Shown here in pieces: positions 44,733 to 57,595 of a DNA stretch of 64,000 nt (the stretch's first letter is position 1; each line of letters starts with the position of its first letter). Source of the stretch: Lonicera japonica (Eukaryota > Streptophyta > Magnoliopsida > Dipsacales > Caprifoliaceae); the NCBI GenBank assembly GCA_021464415.1, contig CM038471.1, forward strand, positions 14,622,073-14,686,072, read 5' to 3'. Position numbers and translations under genes: made by a program. The notes under the pieces are model-generated. The model worked only from the letters and a program-made list of their open reading frames with translations. It ran no database searches and was not told the DNA's origin.

Positions 44733-46609
44733 TGTAATGCTCCGTATTTCATTTCTGAATCAATTCCCCTGCTCAACTTGTTCAAGGCCAAACGTCCGTT
44801 TGAGGAGTCGAATTTAGTTTCGAAACCTCTGCGGTTGAGCCAATACTTCCAATGTGTTATTTTAATAATATTAAATATGCGTGCATGGTTAGAACGCATT
44901 TCGGGAGGCCGTGGTTGAATTTGGCAGCTAATGTCGAAAAATCGAACTTTTGCCGAAGTGAATTTTTAGCCAACTTTGGAAGGCCATAACTTTTTTAATC
45001 CAACGTCCAAATTAGTCCCCGTTTGCACCATTGGAAAGGTAGTTCAATAACCTAAAACTTTTGTGTTTTGATCGAAAACCAATTCACACTCCTCGTTGGT
45101 CAAAGCAACATGCGAAGTAAGCCAAGTGGTGAAATCTAATTGTCCAGTAGCACTTCAACAGAGCGCTGTCTTTAAAAAAATTCTGAGAATTATCCACCCA
45201 GATTTTGAGGATACTTTTTCTTAGAAAGTTGTAGAGCTTTGAATTAGCTTTCCGTGGACATAAAGATCACCTCAATATGAGTTCCAAGCAAGAAGTTGTG
45301 ACCAAAATACTAAGAGTGCACCAGATTTCACCTGTCAGTCGACTAATGGGATTGATCAATCGAATGAAGGGGTCCTGAGCCCGATTATAAAGGCAAAACA
45401 AAGCTCATTTCGTCCCAAACACTCACACCCACTTAGAGAGCTCAGAGATGGCAATTGAGGGGAGATTTTGGGAGTTTTTGTGAGGGTTTGATCACTCCTA
45501 AACTTAATTTAACTAAATCATCTTCAAATCATCATCCCCATCATCATTTTCCTTCTCAATTTATCTTCCTCCATTAATGAGGGTTTTAAGCTCCAATTTG
45601 GAAAATTTGAAATTATGGACCCGTGGCTTGATTCGTCGCTCATACATCGGAGAAGTAGCTTATATCAGGTGGGAATACTAGTACTCTAGCTTGTTTCCAA
45701 ACTATTATGTGATGCATGTTGATTTTGCGCTACAAATGGGGGGTTTTCTTATAAGCTCGTTGATATACATATGCATAAGCTTGTTATAATTTCATGTTAC
45801 TTTGTGAGAATCCTACTATAAGCTAGAGTATTATAAGCTCTAGAGATATCTGCTAGCGCGTATTCGCGTATACCCATTTTATGGTTACATATATTATATT
45901 ACGTATTGTAAATTGGGTTTTCTATGAGGTTTGAACTATATTATTATTGGTATGAAATCTAGTTATATACACTTGATCCCACACATATCACTAAGCTAAT
46001 GAGGGTTTACTCCATTAAGTATACAAGAAATCCTGCCTATACGTGAGGGTGCTTAGCTAGAAATTTTATAAGACTGTGAAATGCTTTGGATGTATATATA
46101 TGGTTGTAAGCGAAGTGGAGTCGCATATTTACTAGTTTCTCTTGATGTATATAATGCATAGATGCCATTGATTTACTAATACCATAACTTTGGTGGAGAC
46201 CTACTCTCTTGATAACAACCTTGTTTCCTAAATATAATTATTCATCTGATAAATTGTGGATTTAGTATATAGACATACTTTCACCACCAAAGACAATGAT
46301 GATTATATCCATGAAACACCTTCGTGGACTAGTTGCTTCATGAAGGATATTTTATCAAACCAATGATTTAATTACAAATAGGTTGTTAGTCCACTTATTG
46401 AATTGTTAATTACATGGATATAATTATGTGAGGAGAATTAGTGTCTCAAATGGCCCATTTATATTAGATACATCTTTAGTTGAACTAGTAATGTTGTCAC
46501 TGAATCTATCTATTTATCACATACACATATTTGGTTGTACGGATACTTTTACGGATTAGATGTCGCGAGTATAAATATATATATATATGGATCTATGTTC
46601 ATGTATGTA

Positions 46610-46650
<41 letters not shown>

Positions 46651-47764
46651 TATGATCTTTGAAAATTACTTTATATTGATGTCCTAGTTTTGTAAGGCAC
46701 TAGTTGTCCATGGGGTTGACCTAGCCCTGCGGCTACATACCCTGGTCTGTGTAGAGGGACCCCGCTGTCAGAGCGGCATACTCTATGGTCCGTAGGGGGA
46801 CCCCGCAATACGGCATACCCTACACCATCTAGGTGGTCCACGGGGGACCCAACCTTGGGGGTTGCATACCTTAACCTTGGGGGCTTAGATCCGAATCGCA
46901 GTGCACTGTAGAGTAAGCCCTAGATGTTAGATGTGGATTGAGACTGAGGAATATACGATTAGTACCTATACTTCTCTTATACCCTTTATCATTATGATAT
47001 ACTTCCTTACTTTAGTATATTATACTTTAGAGATGTACATACTTTGTTATTACTATTTACATATGTCTTGGCAGTACCTTCGGATATATTTTTCTCGTAT
47101 TTTTGGGAATGGGATAGCACTTGGTGTGCATCACATATGAAAAAGATTTTATAACATTTGCATGGCATTAATATTATATTCTTATAGTCTGAGCATGAGG
47201 TAATAGTATGGGCATATATATATACACATGTATTTATGAAATAAACCTTATAGTTCCCACTAAGCCCGTGTTTGGCTCACTCCCATTTTTCAACAGTTTT
47301 ACAGGTACTTCCTTGGGGTGATACAGATTAGAACCTCTGATGACCATGAACCGTTGTAGTCGTTCGAGGACGACTTGTAACTTAGGAATTATACCTATTT
47401 ATTACCATTACTAGTGTTTGTATCATGAAATTATATTTATTCCTATTCATATGAGTTATAAGGTCTTTTATTTAAGATTAGGACCTCGTTGGAGGATTTG
47501 AATTTTATGAGATATTATTACTATGAATGTGGAGTTTGATTTTGAAGATAGAAAACTTATAGCTTTTTAATTGTTTACTTGCAGGGCGGTTTTGTAATAA
47601 ATACGAACTCCACATGCCGAATTTTTTTAAAATAAGGCCTTCTGTATAAATTACTATTAGATAAGTTTTTAAATTATGCATTTCATAACCTGCCGTCGCG
47701 TACGGCACCGTGATTAACCGGGTTCCGGAGGTTTAAACTTTATAACGGGATTCGGGGCGTCACA
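44733..47764 (+). mobile_element. Solo LTR B (long-LTR family), 3032 bp
   Basis: The start is TGTAATGCTCCGTATTTC and the end GATTCGGGGCGTCACA. A perfect duplication GGACT lies at 44728-44732 and 47765-47769. The palindromes AGTCGACT (45337-45344) and GATTGATCAATC (45350-45361) lie upstream of GATTATAAAGGC. GTGGGAAT is at 45669-45676, GTTCCCAC at 47253-47260 and TTTTACAGGTA at about 47298-47308. The mid-LTR hairpin row (46744-46890) alternates GGTCC/GGACC and CCGC/GCGG stems. Confidence 0.95.
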
Positions 47765-47769
47765 GGACT

Positions 47770-48949
47770 AACCGACAGTGCTTTACTATTATCAAAACAG
47801 AATTAGATACTTGATAACTTACAAAAATTGCTTCCCACAATTTATGCAACAGTCTTATTAATTCCTTGAACGTAAAATCCAACTGTAGTTGGCTTGGCGT
47901 AGCGCTTCCCGATTTTCCTGGCTTATCCATCTCCTCCTTTTATGTACTTACTCCCAATCCTTCACTTCCATCTGCGATCTCCCTTATTACACGTTAGCCA
48001 CTTCGCACACCTAGTTTTCAATCACAACTGAAGACATTCTTACAAGACTTGAACGTTTGAAACTCTAGTTCTAAAATTTGAAAAATAATAGAATTTCTTA
48101 TGACACCGTAAACAAAATTTAGGCAGTGTATCAAAACTCTCAAAAATTGATTCTAATATTTGAATATTTTTTGCCTCAAAATTTTTTCTAAAATTATTTA
48201 TATTTAACTAAAAATAATGGGCTATATTTATAAAAAAAATATAATTTTTTTTTTAAAATAAGTTAAAAATATAAAAAAAAATTATGATAACAATACATGC
48301 CTAAAAATTTATAAGCTAGATAGATATAGCTCCCAAAATGCGGACGGGTAAAATTTTTGGAAAAGGCAATTTTCTAAAAAAATTTAGTGCGGGACCGATT
48401 TCCAAAAAATTTAGATGATATAAAATTATTTATTTTTATTTTTATTTTGGCATATTAAATCTGTTTGAATTTAGATTCAACCTACATTTTAGAAACAATT
48501 TTATAAAATATATTAAATATGAAAAAAAAAATTAATAATTTTTGTTAACGAGACTTTTTTAATTTCAATAAAATTCGGTAAAATTGTTTTAAAAAGAAAT
48601 TTAACTCAAAAGACTTTTTATTTTGAATTTGACGCTCAATCTATCACCTATATTTTGTATCAAATCATATAATCAACTTACATTTGGTCCTGAATTATGT
48701 ACGATACATTTAGTAAGTTCGACAAGCTTCCGTTAATTGTCACATTTTCAAATTTTCAATTTGACTCGAACAATTACAACATAAAAAATATCTTTAACAT
48801 AGGAATTAAGTCCACTAAAAATATAAACATAACATCTATATTGCATGATTTATAAAATTATAAGTACGCTATACATACTACTATGCTTTCTATACTAATT
48901 TACGCCTCTCTTATCTTTTGCTTGTTTTGTATTTGAAAATAGTAGCTTT
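47770..48949. other. Gene-free, very AT-rich stretch
   Basis: This is old DNA into which B inserted. A and T homopolymer runs dominate 48150-48600. No gene or element end recognised. Confidence 0.4.
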
Positions 48950-51849
48950 CAAACAAAGTACTTCTCGAATAGCTCATTCTAAAAGGATGGAACCTTATGC
49001 AATTCAACTAAAAAAATGAGTCTGAGATTATATAAAACGAGCCATTCAGATCCTTTTGGAACAAAATATGGCTATCCGAAGTACACTTCTACCTTAATAT
49101 ATTGAAGCATGTTAGAATAGCCGTAAGTCATTTTGGGTGGTTCGAGTAGTATTTGGGTTGTAGATTGCAAGTTTTCAATTTACTCGACTTCATAAATTTT
49201 TGATAGCTTGGAGGAAGCGTAACTTCTTCGTTCCTCGCCAGATTGAGTTTCCATTCATAAAAGGGTCTAGATTTTTAAGCAATTTACAACTTTCGTGTTT
49301 TGGTCGAAAGCCAATTCAAGCTCCTAATTGGTCAAAATTGAGCGCGAAATAGGTTAATTGCTAATAGTTGTTCATTCAGTAACATTAACGCGCTGACTTC
49401 GACGCATTTCTGGGAAAATCCATCGAGAATTGGGAAAATCTTCCTCTTAGAAACTTGTAAAGCTTTGAATAATCTCTTCGTGGACATAAACATCACCTCA
49501 ATCGAACTTCCGACCGAAAAGTTATGGCCGTTCAAAGTTCAGTGCTGCAAGTCCCAAAAATTAGCGCGCATGAACAGTAACAGCAGTTTATATATATATA
49601 TATATATATATGCGTTCTTCTCCATTTTCTTCCTTATTTTTCCACCAGCTTCCAAGAGCTTCTAGAGAGAGAAAGGGCTGGCAATTTGGGGATTTTGTGG
49701 ATGATCCGAGATCGTGACCCGAACTCCATCATTATTCACCATCTCCATACACTATTCATCATCACCTTTATCATCTTCATCCTCTTTAATGGCCAAAGAA
49801 GGAGAAAGCTTGCAATTCGCTCAATCCGGCTCGACTCAATTTTGATTCTTCGAGGGGTTAACCCTCAATAGGTGGGAACGCTAGTATTATAAGTTGTTTT
49901 TTAACTATTACACTTCATTCACACCAAATCAAGGCAAAATTTGATGTTTGGCATAAAGTTTATAACATTTGCATGTTATTGGGGGCTTAGATGTTTTATT
50001 GAGATTTCTTGCTTTGATTTGCATAATTTATGACTCTAAATATATATATATATATATAAAGCCCTAATTCTTTATAGATTATGAAGAGGATTGGCATATG
50101 ACCCTTACATACGCAATAGTACGGAATATACAACTATGCTACGTATATATATATATATATATATATATGATGTTATATTCGGATTTATGTGTATGAGTGG
50201 GACATAATTACCTGTATTAGTGATATTATTGCTGTACTTGAGCTTTTGGTTCATCGGTTATGAGTCTTACAGCTAAGTGAGCCAGTCCGTAACCATGTTG
50301 GGTATAGTATTATAAACTTAATTATGAATAAGCAAAGTACTATAATCTCGAGGGGAGGTTTATGTGAAATTGTGGATTATGAAAGCTACTTAATACATGG
50401 CTTGGTGCTAAATTCATGGAGATTTTACTAAACCTCTCAAATTCTTGATGCTCTTGATTTAGTCACTAATTGACGGACTTGACGAACCGACTCTAAGTAC
50501 AACAATAATATCGCTACAGAAGCTATAGTTTATTTATGTACACATACCTATATGGCAACACATGTATTATATATATATATATATACTTGTATACCTTATT
50601 TCGATATTTTCGTCTCGTTGAGATAGTACTTGGATTTCAATATCGCTTAGACAACATCGTTCGTACCAGATCGAAATTGGTTACTTCCTGTAGCGTATAG
50701 CTTTGGAGGCTACGCGAGTTATGAGACTATCCTTGGGGAACATAACCTATGTGATATTTGAAAATGTAAGTTTGATATATATATATATATATATATATAT
50801 TTTAGATGTATATTCATATTGAACGTATCTTTGAGCCAAGTATGTGGATTTCTGATATTTCATGCTTTGGTAAGCGATAATTATGATCTTTACATAAGTA
50901 TGGGTGTAATAAGTATATGTTTGAAATAATGATAGCTTTTTATTACCTTTATTCTTGTTGGCTAGTTGATGGGTTCAAGATGAATCGTTATATTAGTTAT
51001 CCGGCACAATTATTCGCATGTGGGCTTGTTACTTGAGTGATTTGATTTGTACACATACATGGTTACGCTAGTCTATAGTAAGTCCTAGGTTTGGTCTCTA
51101 AAGGTTGGGGCTGTAAGTTGGGACTGAGTGCCCTTGGGTGAAAGACTGAAAACCGTGCACGAAAACGAACGGGAGGCCCTGCTGCCGCGTGGGTGAAAGG
51201 TATATCATAATATGATTTTTATTACAAAAGGAAATTACTTTCATTACTCACCTTGCACGCATTCTTTCCACAACGTATTTTTTTATATATACAACCTATA
51301 TAGTTCCCACTGAGCCTGTGTTTGGCTCACTCCCATTTTTCAAACCAGTTTTGCAGGTACATCTCGGGGGATGGCACGATTATAAAGTCTAGAACCTCTG
51401 ATTACCCTAGACAATTTTAGTCGTCCATAAACGACTTGATTTTTACTAGTTTTGAATATCGTTTGTATAATTGAATTTCAATTTAATTAAGTGTATAATT
51501 ATTGGAAATGATGTATAGCATTTTTACTAGGATTGGGACCTTGTTGGAGGATTTGTATTGGATAGAAATTGTATAAGTAGTGTTTATATGTGGAGTGTAT
51601 CCAACTATTTGTGATTGGAATTTCATTTGTATGAAAATGGTTTCAAATTTTACAGTGCGGATTGTTGTTTAAACGAACTCCACATGACGAAATTTTATAA
51701 AACAGGTTTTCAAACGGATCAAGTTTTATCCAAGAAAAAGTCTTTTAAAGGTTGTGGTTTTTACATCTTAAACCCACTGTCGCGCACGGCATCCGTGATT
51801 AATCGAGTCCTGGAGGTAAAAATCTCAAAACGGGATTCGGGGCATCACA
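48950..51849 (+). mobile_element. LTR C (long-LTR family), 5' end unclear
   Basis: The right end GGGATTCGGGGCATCACA at 51849 is clear. From about 49110 (GTTAGAATAGCCGTAAGTCATTT) it aligns with copy D, whose corresponding line is 150 bases inside the LTR, so the start should be near 48960, but no TG start is visible. GTGGGAAC is at 49872-49879, GTTCCCAC at 51303-51310 and TTTTGCAGGTA near 51350. Instead of a GATC palindrome it has GCGCATGAACAGTAAC just upstream of a TATA-rich tract. AGGGA follows the end with no matching copy upstream. Confidence 0.75.
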
Positions 51850-52000
51850 AGGGAGGCTCTGCTGTGTTTGGTGGAGTTGACAGTAGCTGCCCATGCTGTC
51901 TGTGCCTTTCCTGACACAATGGTCGGCCAGGGAGCTCAGAGCTCTCCGGGAGAGCTCTGTCTTCCGAGCCCTACGAATTCATTTCTCGAGAAACCAACAG

Positions 52001-52020
52001 TTTGGCGCCATTTGTGGGAA
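52001..52020 (+). other. Tat-type primer-binding site
   Basis: TTTGGCGCCATTTGTGGGAA, one base after the LTR end ACCAACA, has the form usual in Tat/Retand-like gypsy elements. I do not assign the tRNA. Confidence 0.8.
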
Positions 52021-52225
52021 GGACACGTTCTCAAGTCATATCACTCCCTTTCAAACAAAAATACGCTCTAAAAATCACCTTGTCTTCTAGACACACTTAG
52101 CCAGACCCCTGCTGGAGTTGCAAGAGCAACAAGCTGCCCTTTAAATCTAAATCGATAGGCTTATAGCTCAGAGGGAAAAACCTCCGACTAGCTCGAGAGA
52201 TAGGTCGGTTTCAGCCTCCGTATCT

Positions 52226-53540
52226 ATGGCTGCTCCCCCAATCATACCCCAAGTCCCAGCCAGGCAAAGGCTAGGACATCACAGCAGAGAATCTAAGGGG
52301 AGCCATAGCAGAACCGATGTGTACGAATCTGGTCGGTCCAGTTCCAGGAGAGAATCTTCCTTTAAGGAAGTCTTAGCTCCCCCACCGTTAAGGGACCCAC
52401 AGGTGCATGTAGTCCGCGAGAGACGCTCGGTGGGAGACTCACGACATCAGGGCCAAAATAAAGAAAGACCTTGAGGTCCGTGTTCGAGTATTTGAACGAG
52501 AAGCAGAAGCCAGACCTTGAGGTCCGTGTTCGACATAATATCTCACAAAGGGTTTGTGGAAGAGGTTGAAAAGAGGTTGATGTTAGAAATGAGAGCATAA
52601 ATGGTCGAAATAATGAAGATGATGGGCCATCTGGGGGGGAGCTCAGCCGCAACTCTGGTAAGGGACTCCAAATCTCCATTTGCTGAGCACATTCAGAGCT
52701 GTCATGTCCCAAAAAAGTTCAAAGTTTTAACACTAGAGTCGTATGACTGAACCACAGACCCTGTGGACTATTAGAAATAATATGGAAATATAATGGGGCC
52801 CCAGAATGTCCCAGATGGTATTGTGTGCAGAGCTTTTGTCACCACTCTAAAGGGGGGCAGCCTGAATGTGGTGCAACAGTCTGCTCCCAGGGTCAATCTA
52901 GAACTCACAAGAGCTCGGTACCAAGTTCGTTTTCCATTTTCTTGGGACCCAAAAACAGTCCAAGTCCTCCACCCACCTTTTCATCGTCAGTAGAGGTTGA
53001 CAGAGAGCTTGAAAGAGTATGTGTGCCGGTTCAACCAATAGTGCCTCATGATCACAAACCTTAACGAAGGGGTGGCAGTGGCAGCCTTCATGGAAGGAGT
53101 GAGCTTCTTGTATATCTGATGACGTTGGCAAGGATGGCTCCCGAGACCATGTCCGAACTCCTGGAAGAGGTCAACAAACAGATCATTGTGGAGGAAACCT
53201 TGCAAGGAAGGGATTTATCAGACCTATCAGCCCTCCTGCCCTCTTCCAAGCAACACCTTCATAGTCCACCCCGTGGCCGAGAGAGGGTAAGAAAAGCAAG
53301 AAAGGCTCAAACAAATCCGAATCGAGCGAAAACAGAGCTCACCAATAATTCACTCCCCTAACATCTCATTTAGGTGAGGTCTATGCCCAGTTAGAGCCAG
53401 GGCAGGTCTCAGAGCCTGAAAAATAAAAACTTCAGAGAAGAAAAGGGATAGACCAATTACTTTCGATACCACAAGGACCACGACCATGAGACTGGCGACT
53501 GCTGGAAGCTAAAGCAGGAAATTAAAAAAGCTAACCCAAA
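52226..53540 (+). pseudogene. Gag relic of the Tat element
   Basis: The fragment opens MAAPPIIPQVPARQRLG with an Arg/Ser-rich stretch. After frameshifts comes the capsid-like region (LC-AFVTTLKG at about 52815, then LKEYVCRFNQ and LNEGVAVAAFMEGV at about 53010-53100). It ends with a Tat-style zinc-binding line near 53460 reading YHKDHDHETGDCWKLKQEI. That last motif corresponds to the H/C-containing spacer between gag and protease in this clade. Stops interrupt all frames. In a living element this protein packages the RNA. Confidence 0.75.
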
Positions 53541-53560
53541 GGGGACAGCTTCGCCAGTAC

Positions 53561-54110
53561 TTGGACAAGAAGAAGGAAGCTCCCCCAAAGGCAAAGGGAA
53601 AGGAGCACGAAAATGAGATTTTCATAATCGAAGGGAGTTCATCCTACTCTAGAAACAGCAATAGGTCCAGGAAGGATTACATCAGACAAGCCAAGTCTTC
53701 GAGGTCGGAGACAGAGTGCTTTAGTTTCAAGCCTACGAAGATGGTGAAGTATGATGTCAAGGAGATCACCTTTATCGACGAGGACATGAACGGGGTAGAG
53801 TACCCGCATGATGATCCTTTGGTGGTAGTGGCGATGGTGGGCATTCACAATGTCGATCGAATTCTCATAGACATTGGGGCCACCTCCAACCTCATGTACT
53901 ATAGAACCTTTAAAGCCATGGTTTCACCACCGAGCACCTTACAGCTCAATAGTCACGCTGGTTGGTTTTTCTGGAGAAAAGACCAAGTCCCTGGGAATTA
54001 TCAAGCTCACTGTGACTTTGGGAGCAGCTCCAAAGCAAATTACCACCATTGCAGAGTTTCTGGTGCTAGACATGGCTCCCCCACTACCATGCCATCATAG
54101 GTACGGCTAC
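53561..54110 (+). pseudogene. Protease relic of the Tat element
   Basis: An open 179-codon stretch contains YPHDDPLVVVAMVGIHNV followed by RILIDIGATSNLMYY. The latter is the retropepsin active-site region; the family usually has D-N-G-S-S or D-G-G-S here and this copy reads D-I-G-A-T, keeping the Asp. Downstream the frame shifts around 53950-54000, where the flap region should be. Confidence 0.75.
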
Positions 54111-54510
54111 TCTTAACGAAATCAGAGCTACTATTTGGACTTGCAGCTTAACCATGAGATTCTCAACCCCCCATGGAGTCGGGGAGGTCAGAGGAAATTA
54201 AGTGGAAGCCTGATATTGTCAGTTCAGAGCACTGAAGGAGGTCAGAACCACCGATATCAGAGTTGTAGAGCTCCAAACCGCGGTTGTAGAAGAATTGGCT
54301 AACATAGATGGGCCTCACGATTAAGAGAAATAGGACATTGATACTCTAAACCCCTAAAATGATGACTAAGAGCTCAGAGGCAAGCCGGTTGAGGACCTGC
54401 TTTTGGACCCACTACAGCCTGATAAGGTGTTAAAAATCAGCAACCAGCTCAGTCTAGAGGTTAATGAAGAGCTCTCATAATGCCTACGGGCTGCCTGGTC
54501 CCACGATGAT

Positions 54511-55009
54511 ATGAAGGAGATGAATCTAGAAGCTATGGTGCATTGGCTCAATGTTGACCCGACCTTCAAACCGATGAGGCAAAATAAAAGAAATTTTGTA
54601 GCAGAAAGAAATTTGGCAGCAAAAGAAGAGGTTCAAAAGCTCCTTCGAGCTGGTTTCATCTCGGAAGTCCACTACCCAAATTGGCTTTCCAACGTGGTGC
54701 TCGTGAATAAGCACACGAAATGCTGAGCTTCATGGATGCATATTTTGGCTATAATTAGGTTAGTATAGCTCCCGAAATAAAAAAGAAGGCCTCCTTCATC
54801 ACCAATGATGGCACCTACTATTACAAGGCAATGCCATTTGGCCTTAGGAACGCCGGAGCTACCTACCAGAGGGTTATAAATGCATTGTTCAAGGACCATA
54901 TCGGCAGAAACATGAAAGTTTACATTGATGACATGCTAGTGAAGAGCCTCAAAGCTTCCACCATGTAGCAGACCTCAATAAGGCCTTTGCCATACTTAGA
55001 CAAAATAGT
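54511..55009 (+). pseudogene. Reverse transcriptase relic with internal deletion
   Basis: It starts LNVDPTFKPMRQNKRNF, then EEVQKLLRAGFISEVHYPNW and VVLVNK. At about 54715 the text jumps to LSFMDAYFGYN. The roughly 40 residues with the first catalytic Asp motif of the palm are gone and the frame is broken. It then continues with TYYYKAMPFGLRNAGATYQ and the YIDDMLVKSL catalytic motif near 54922. It is non-functional. Confidence 0.85.
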
Positions 55010-55740
55010 ATGTCCCTCAACCCAACTAAATGTGCTTTTGGTGTGAAAAGGGAAAAGTTCCTGGGCTTCATGGTAACACAAAGGGGAATCGAGGCCAACC
55101 CCAAGAAGATACAAGCTCTGATCGACATAAGGTCTCCAACCAAACCAGAAGTGGTCCAAAGTCTGGTAGGAAGGGTAGCAGCTCTAAACATGTTTATTTC
55201 CAAGGCCACAAACAAGTGCAACCCCCTTCTTTAAAGCTCTCTAGAAAGCCTTCAAATGGACAAAAGAGTGCGAGCTAGCTTTTCAACAGCTCAAACAATT
55301 CCTTGGAGCTCCTCCTCTCCTTAGCTCGCTAAAGAAAGGGGAAAATCTAAGCATGTAACTAGCAGTATCACATATAGCAGTTAGCTTAGCCCTTATGAAA
55401 AATGAAGAGGGGGAGCAACTACCAGTCTACTACACAAGTAGAGCCCTCCATGCCGCAAAGCTGAATTACTCGAGGTTGGAAAAACTAGCCTACGCGCTCT
55501 TCATCACTTCCAGGAAGTTGAGGCCTTACTTCTAGGCCTACAGCATTGACGTGCTCATAGACCAGACATTGTGAAGTATTCTTAACAATCCAGAACAGTC
55601 GGGGAGATAGGCCATTTAGGCTGTAGAGCTCGGATAGTTCGTAATCAATTACAAGCCTCGAACTTAAATCAAAGGACAGGTTGTAGCAGACTTCATAGTA
55701 GAGTTCACTTATGGTGAGGAGCATGTCACTGAATCGCTAG
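55010..55740 (+). pseudogene. RNase H (retroviral-type) relic of the Tat element
   Basis: It contains FLGFMVTQRGIEANPKKI and SLVGRVAALNMFISKA (connection domain). Later, around 55420-55700, come YYTSRALHAAKLNYSRLEKL and KGQVVADFIVEFTY, each broken by stops. These are the usual landmarks between reverse transcriptase and the second RNase H. Confidence 0.8.
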
Positions 55741-55799
55741 AATTGCTACCACTTGTGGACCCAGGCACTTTGAGCTCCATCACCTAATTGAACTTGCAT

Positions 55800-56505
55800 C
55801 CAGAAATTCCTATATGGATAATTCATGCAGATGGAGCTTCCAACTTAAAAGGTTCTGGTGCTGGTCTGGTATTGATCACTCCTGAGGCTAACACCCTAGA
55901 AATAGCTCTGAGATTCCTCTTCAAAGTCTCTAACAATGAGGCTGAGTAGGAGGCCATCATATCAGGTCTGAGGATAGCTTGCGACTTGGGGACAAGACAG
56001 ATGGTGGTCTATAACGACTCCATAGTTGTGGTCGGCCAAATACTTGGTCATAACATGGCAAAAAAAGATCACATGGCTGCTTATTTGGCTAAGGCTAGGG
56101 CAGCAGCTCAGAGATACACAAATTTAGTCTTTGTCAAGGTCTCACGAGCTCAGAATAATAAAGCAAACCGCCTAGCCAAACTTGATTCATCCTCAGAAGT
56201 AACCAGTGGCATTCACATAGAGTACCTAGAAAGAAAACCTATAGAGGAGCTCGTAGAATTAGACGTGGCCCGAGTACAGGTCTACAGGTGTTGGATTGAT
56301 CTAATTTTGGACTACCTTATGAGCGAAGCTCTTCCAAAAGATAAGAAGATGGCCAAGAGGATAAAATACATTTCCAACAGATATGTGGTCATCGAGGCTA
56401 TAATGTACAAACATGGGTATGTTCTTCCATTTATAGTTTGCCTACATCATCATCAAGCCCAAACAGCTCTGTTAGAGGTTCATACTGTGGGTCATATTAA
56501 TTTGG
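55800..56505 (+). pseudogene. Second (archaeal-type) RNase H and integrase start, relic
   Basis: IPIWIIHADGASNLKGSGAG at about 55806, then VSNNEAE, then YNDSIVVVGQILGHN and SRAQNNKANRLAKLDSS form the extra RNase H typical of Tat elements. It keeps D and E catalytic-type positions, but one stop interrupts it near 55950. The frame then stays open for 174 codons and reaches the integrase zinc-finger region (AIMYKHGYVLPF, LLEVHTVGHI) before the chimeric junction. Confidence 0.8.
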
Positions 56506-57595
56506 TCTAAGAAATGCTAGAGCTACTTATTAGAGAGTCATGAATGCTCTATTTCAGAACTAGATTAGCAAGACTATGGAGGTCTATGTTGATGAGATGA
56601 TGGTCAAAAGCTTCAATGCCTCCGATCACATTGCTGACCTTAATGGAGCATCTGCCGCCCTTAGACTAAATGGTATGTCACTTAACCTAGCTAAGTTTGC
56701 TTTGGGGGGGGGGGGGTTTGAAGGAGGAAAATTCTTGGGTATCATGGTTATCCAAAGAGGCATCGAGGCTAACCCCAAGAAAATACAAGCTCTAATCAAC
56801 ATGAAGTAACTTACCAAACCAAAAGAGGTTTAGAGTTTGGCAGGCAAAGTAGCAGCCCTGAATAAATTCATCTTAAAGGCCACTGACAAGTGTCATCCTA
56901 TCTTCAAAACTTTAAAGAAGGCCTTTGAATGGACTAAATAATATGATATAGCCTTCTAGCAACTCAAGCAATACTTGGGGCACCTCTTCTCCTTACCTCG
57001 CTAAAGGGAGGGGAAGTGCTTTCTTTATACTTGCCCATTTCTAAAACGACAGTCAACTCTACCTTTATGAGAGCAGAAGTAAGAGCTCAACTTCTCATTT
57101 ACTATGCCAGCAAAGCTCTCTACTGTGCAGAGCTCAAGTATTCGAGATTAGAAAAGTTGGCTTACGCTTTCCTAAATACTTCAAGAAAGTTAAAGCCCTA
57201 CTTTTTAAGCCCACACCATTGACGTACTTATTTACCAGCTCTTGAGATAAGGTATTAGACAAGCCTGAGCAATCAGGACAAATGGCCATTTGGGTAGTGG
57301 AGTTGGGTCAATTTGTTATCACGTACAAACCAAGGACCTTGATCAAAGGACAAGTGGTTGTAGACTTTATCGTTTAGTTTACTTACAAGGAGGCACAAGT
57401 CTCCAACCCCCCACAACTGCCGCCACCTCCAGATCCTAACACCTCAAGCTCCTCCAACTTACGTAATTTGATTGTAAAAGTCCCCATATGGGTCCTGCAC
57501 GCCGATGGAGCTTTGAAACTATGAGGATCTAAGGAAGCCTTATTCTTATTACTCCTTCTGAGGAAGCCTTGTTCTCATTACTTCTAAAGCCAACA
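56502..57595 (+). pseudogene. Second Tat reverse transcriptase/RNase H fragment
   Basis: It begins in mid-domain at FGLRNARATY and continues MEVYVDEMMVKSFNASDHI (the YxDD box reads YVDE, so the catalytic Asp pair is altered). A poly-G slip at 56704-56717 follows, then FLGIMVIQRGIEANPKKI, RNase H pieces, and IPIW-like VPIWVLHADGA near 57490. It is similar to, but clearly diverged from, the first copy, so it is not a recent duplication. LTR K ends it. Confidence 0.8.

Larger units (their letters stand above)
51850..57595 (+). mobile_element. Decayed Ty3/gypsy Tat-type element, chimeric
   Basis: A remnant 5' LTR (51850-51999) precedes the primer site TTTGGCGCCATTTGTGGGAA (52001-52020). Broken gag, protease, reverse transcriptase, RNase H, a second (archaeal-type) RNase H and an integrase zinc-finger start follow in Tat order. 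At about 56502 the text jumps back to a second, different copy of the reverse transcriptase middle and runs again through RNase H to the beginning of the second RNase H, where LTR K cuts it. Many stops and frameshifts make it inactive. The paired RNase H is a diagnostic trait of the Tat clade. Confidence 0.85.

Noticed and set aside
46610..46650. Long (TA)n tracts in LTRs A, B, C and K as separate features
   Set aside because: They are ordinary microsatellites inside the LTR family, and their lengths are unreliable in assemblies.
51850..51870. AGGGA after LTR C as a target duplication
   Set aside because: No matching AGGGA upstream where the LTR should start, so C cannot be called a clean solo LTR.
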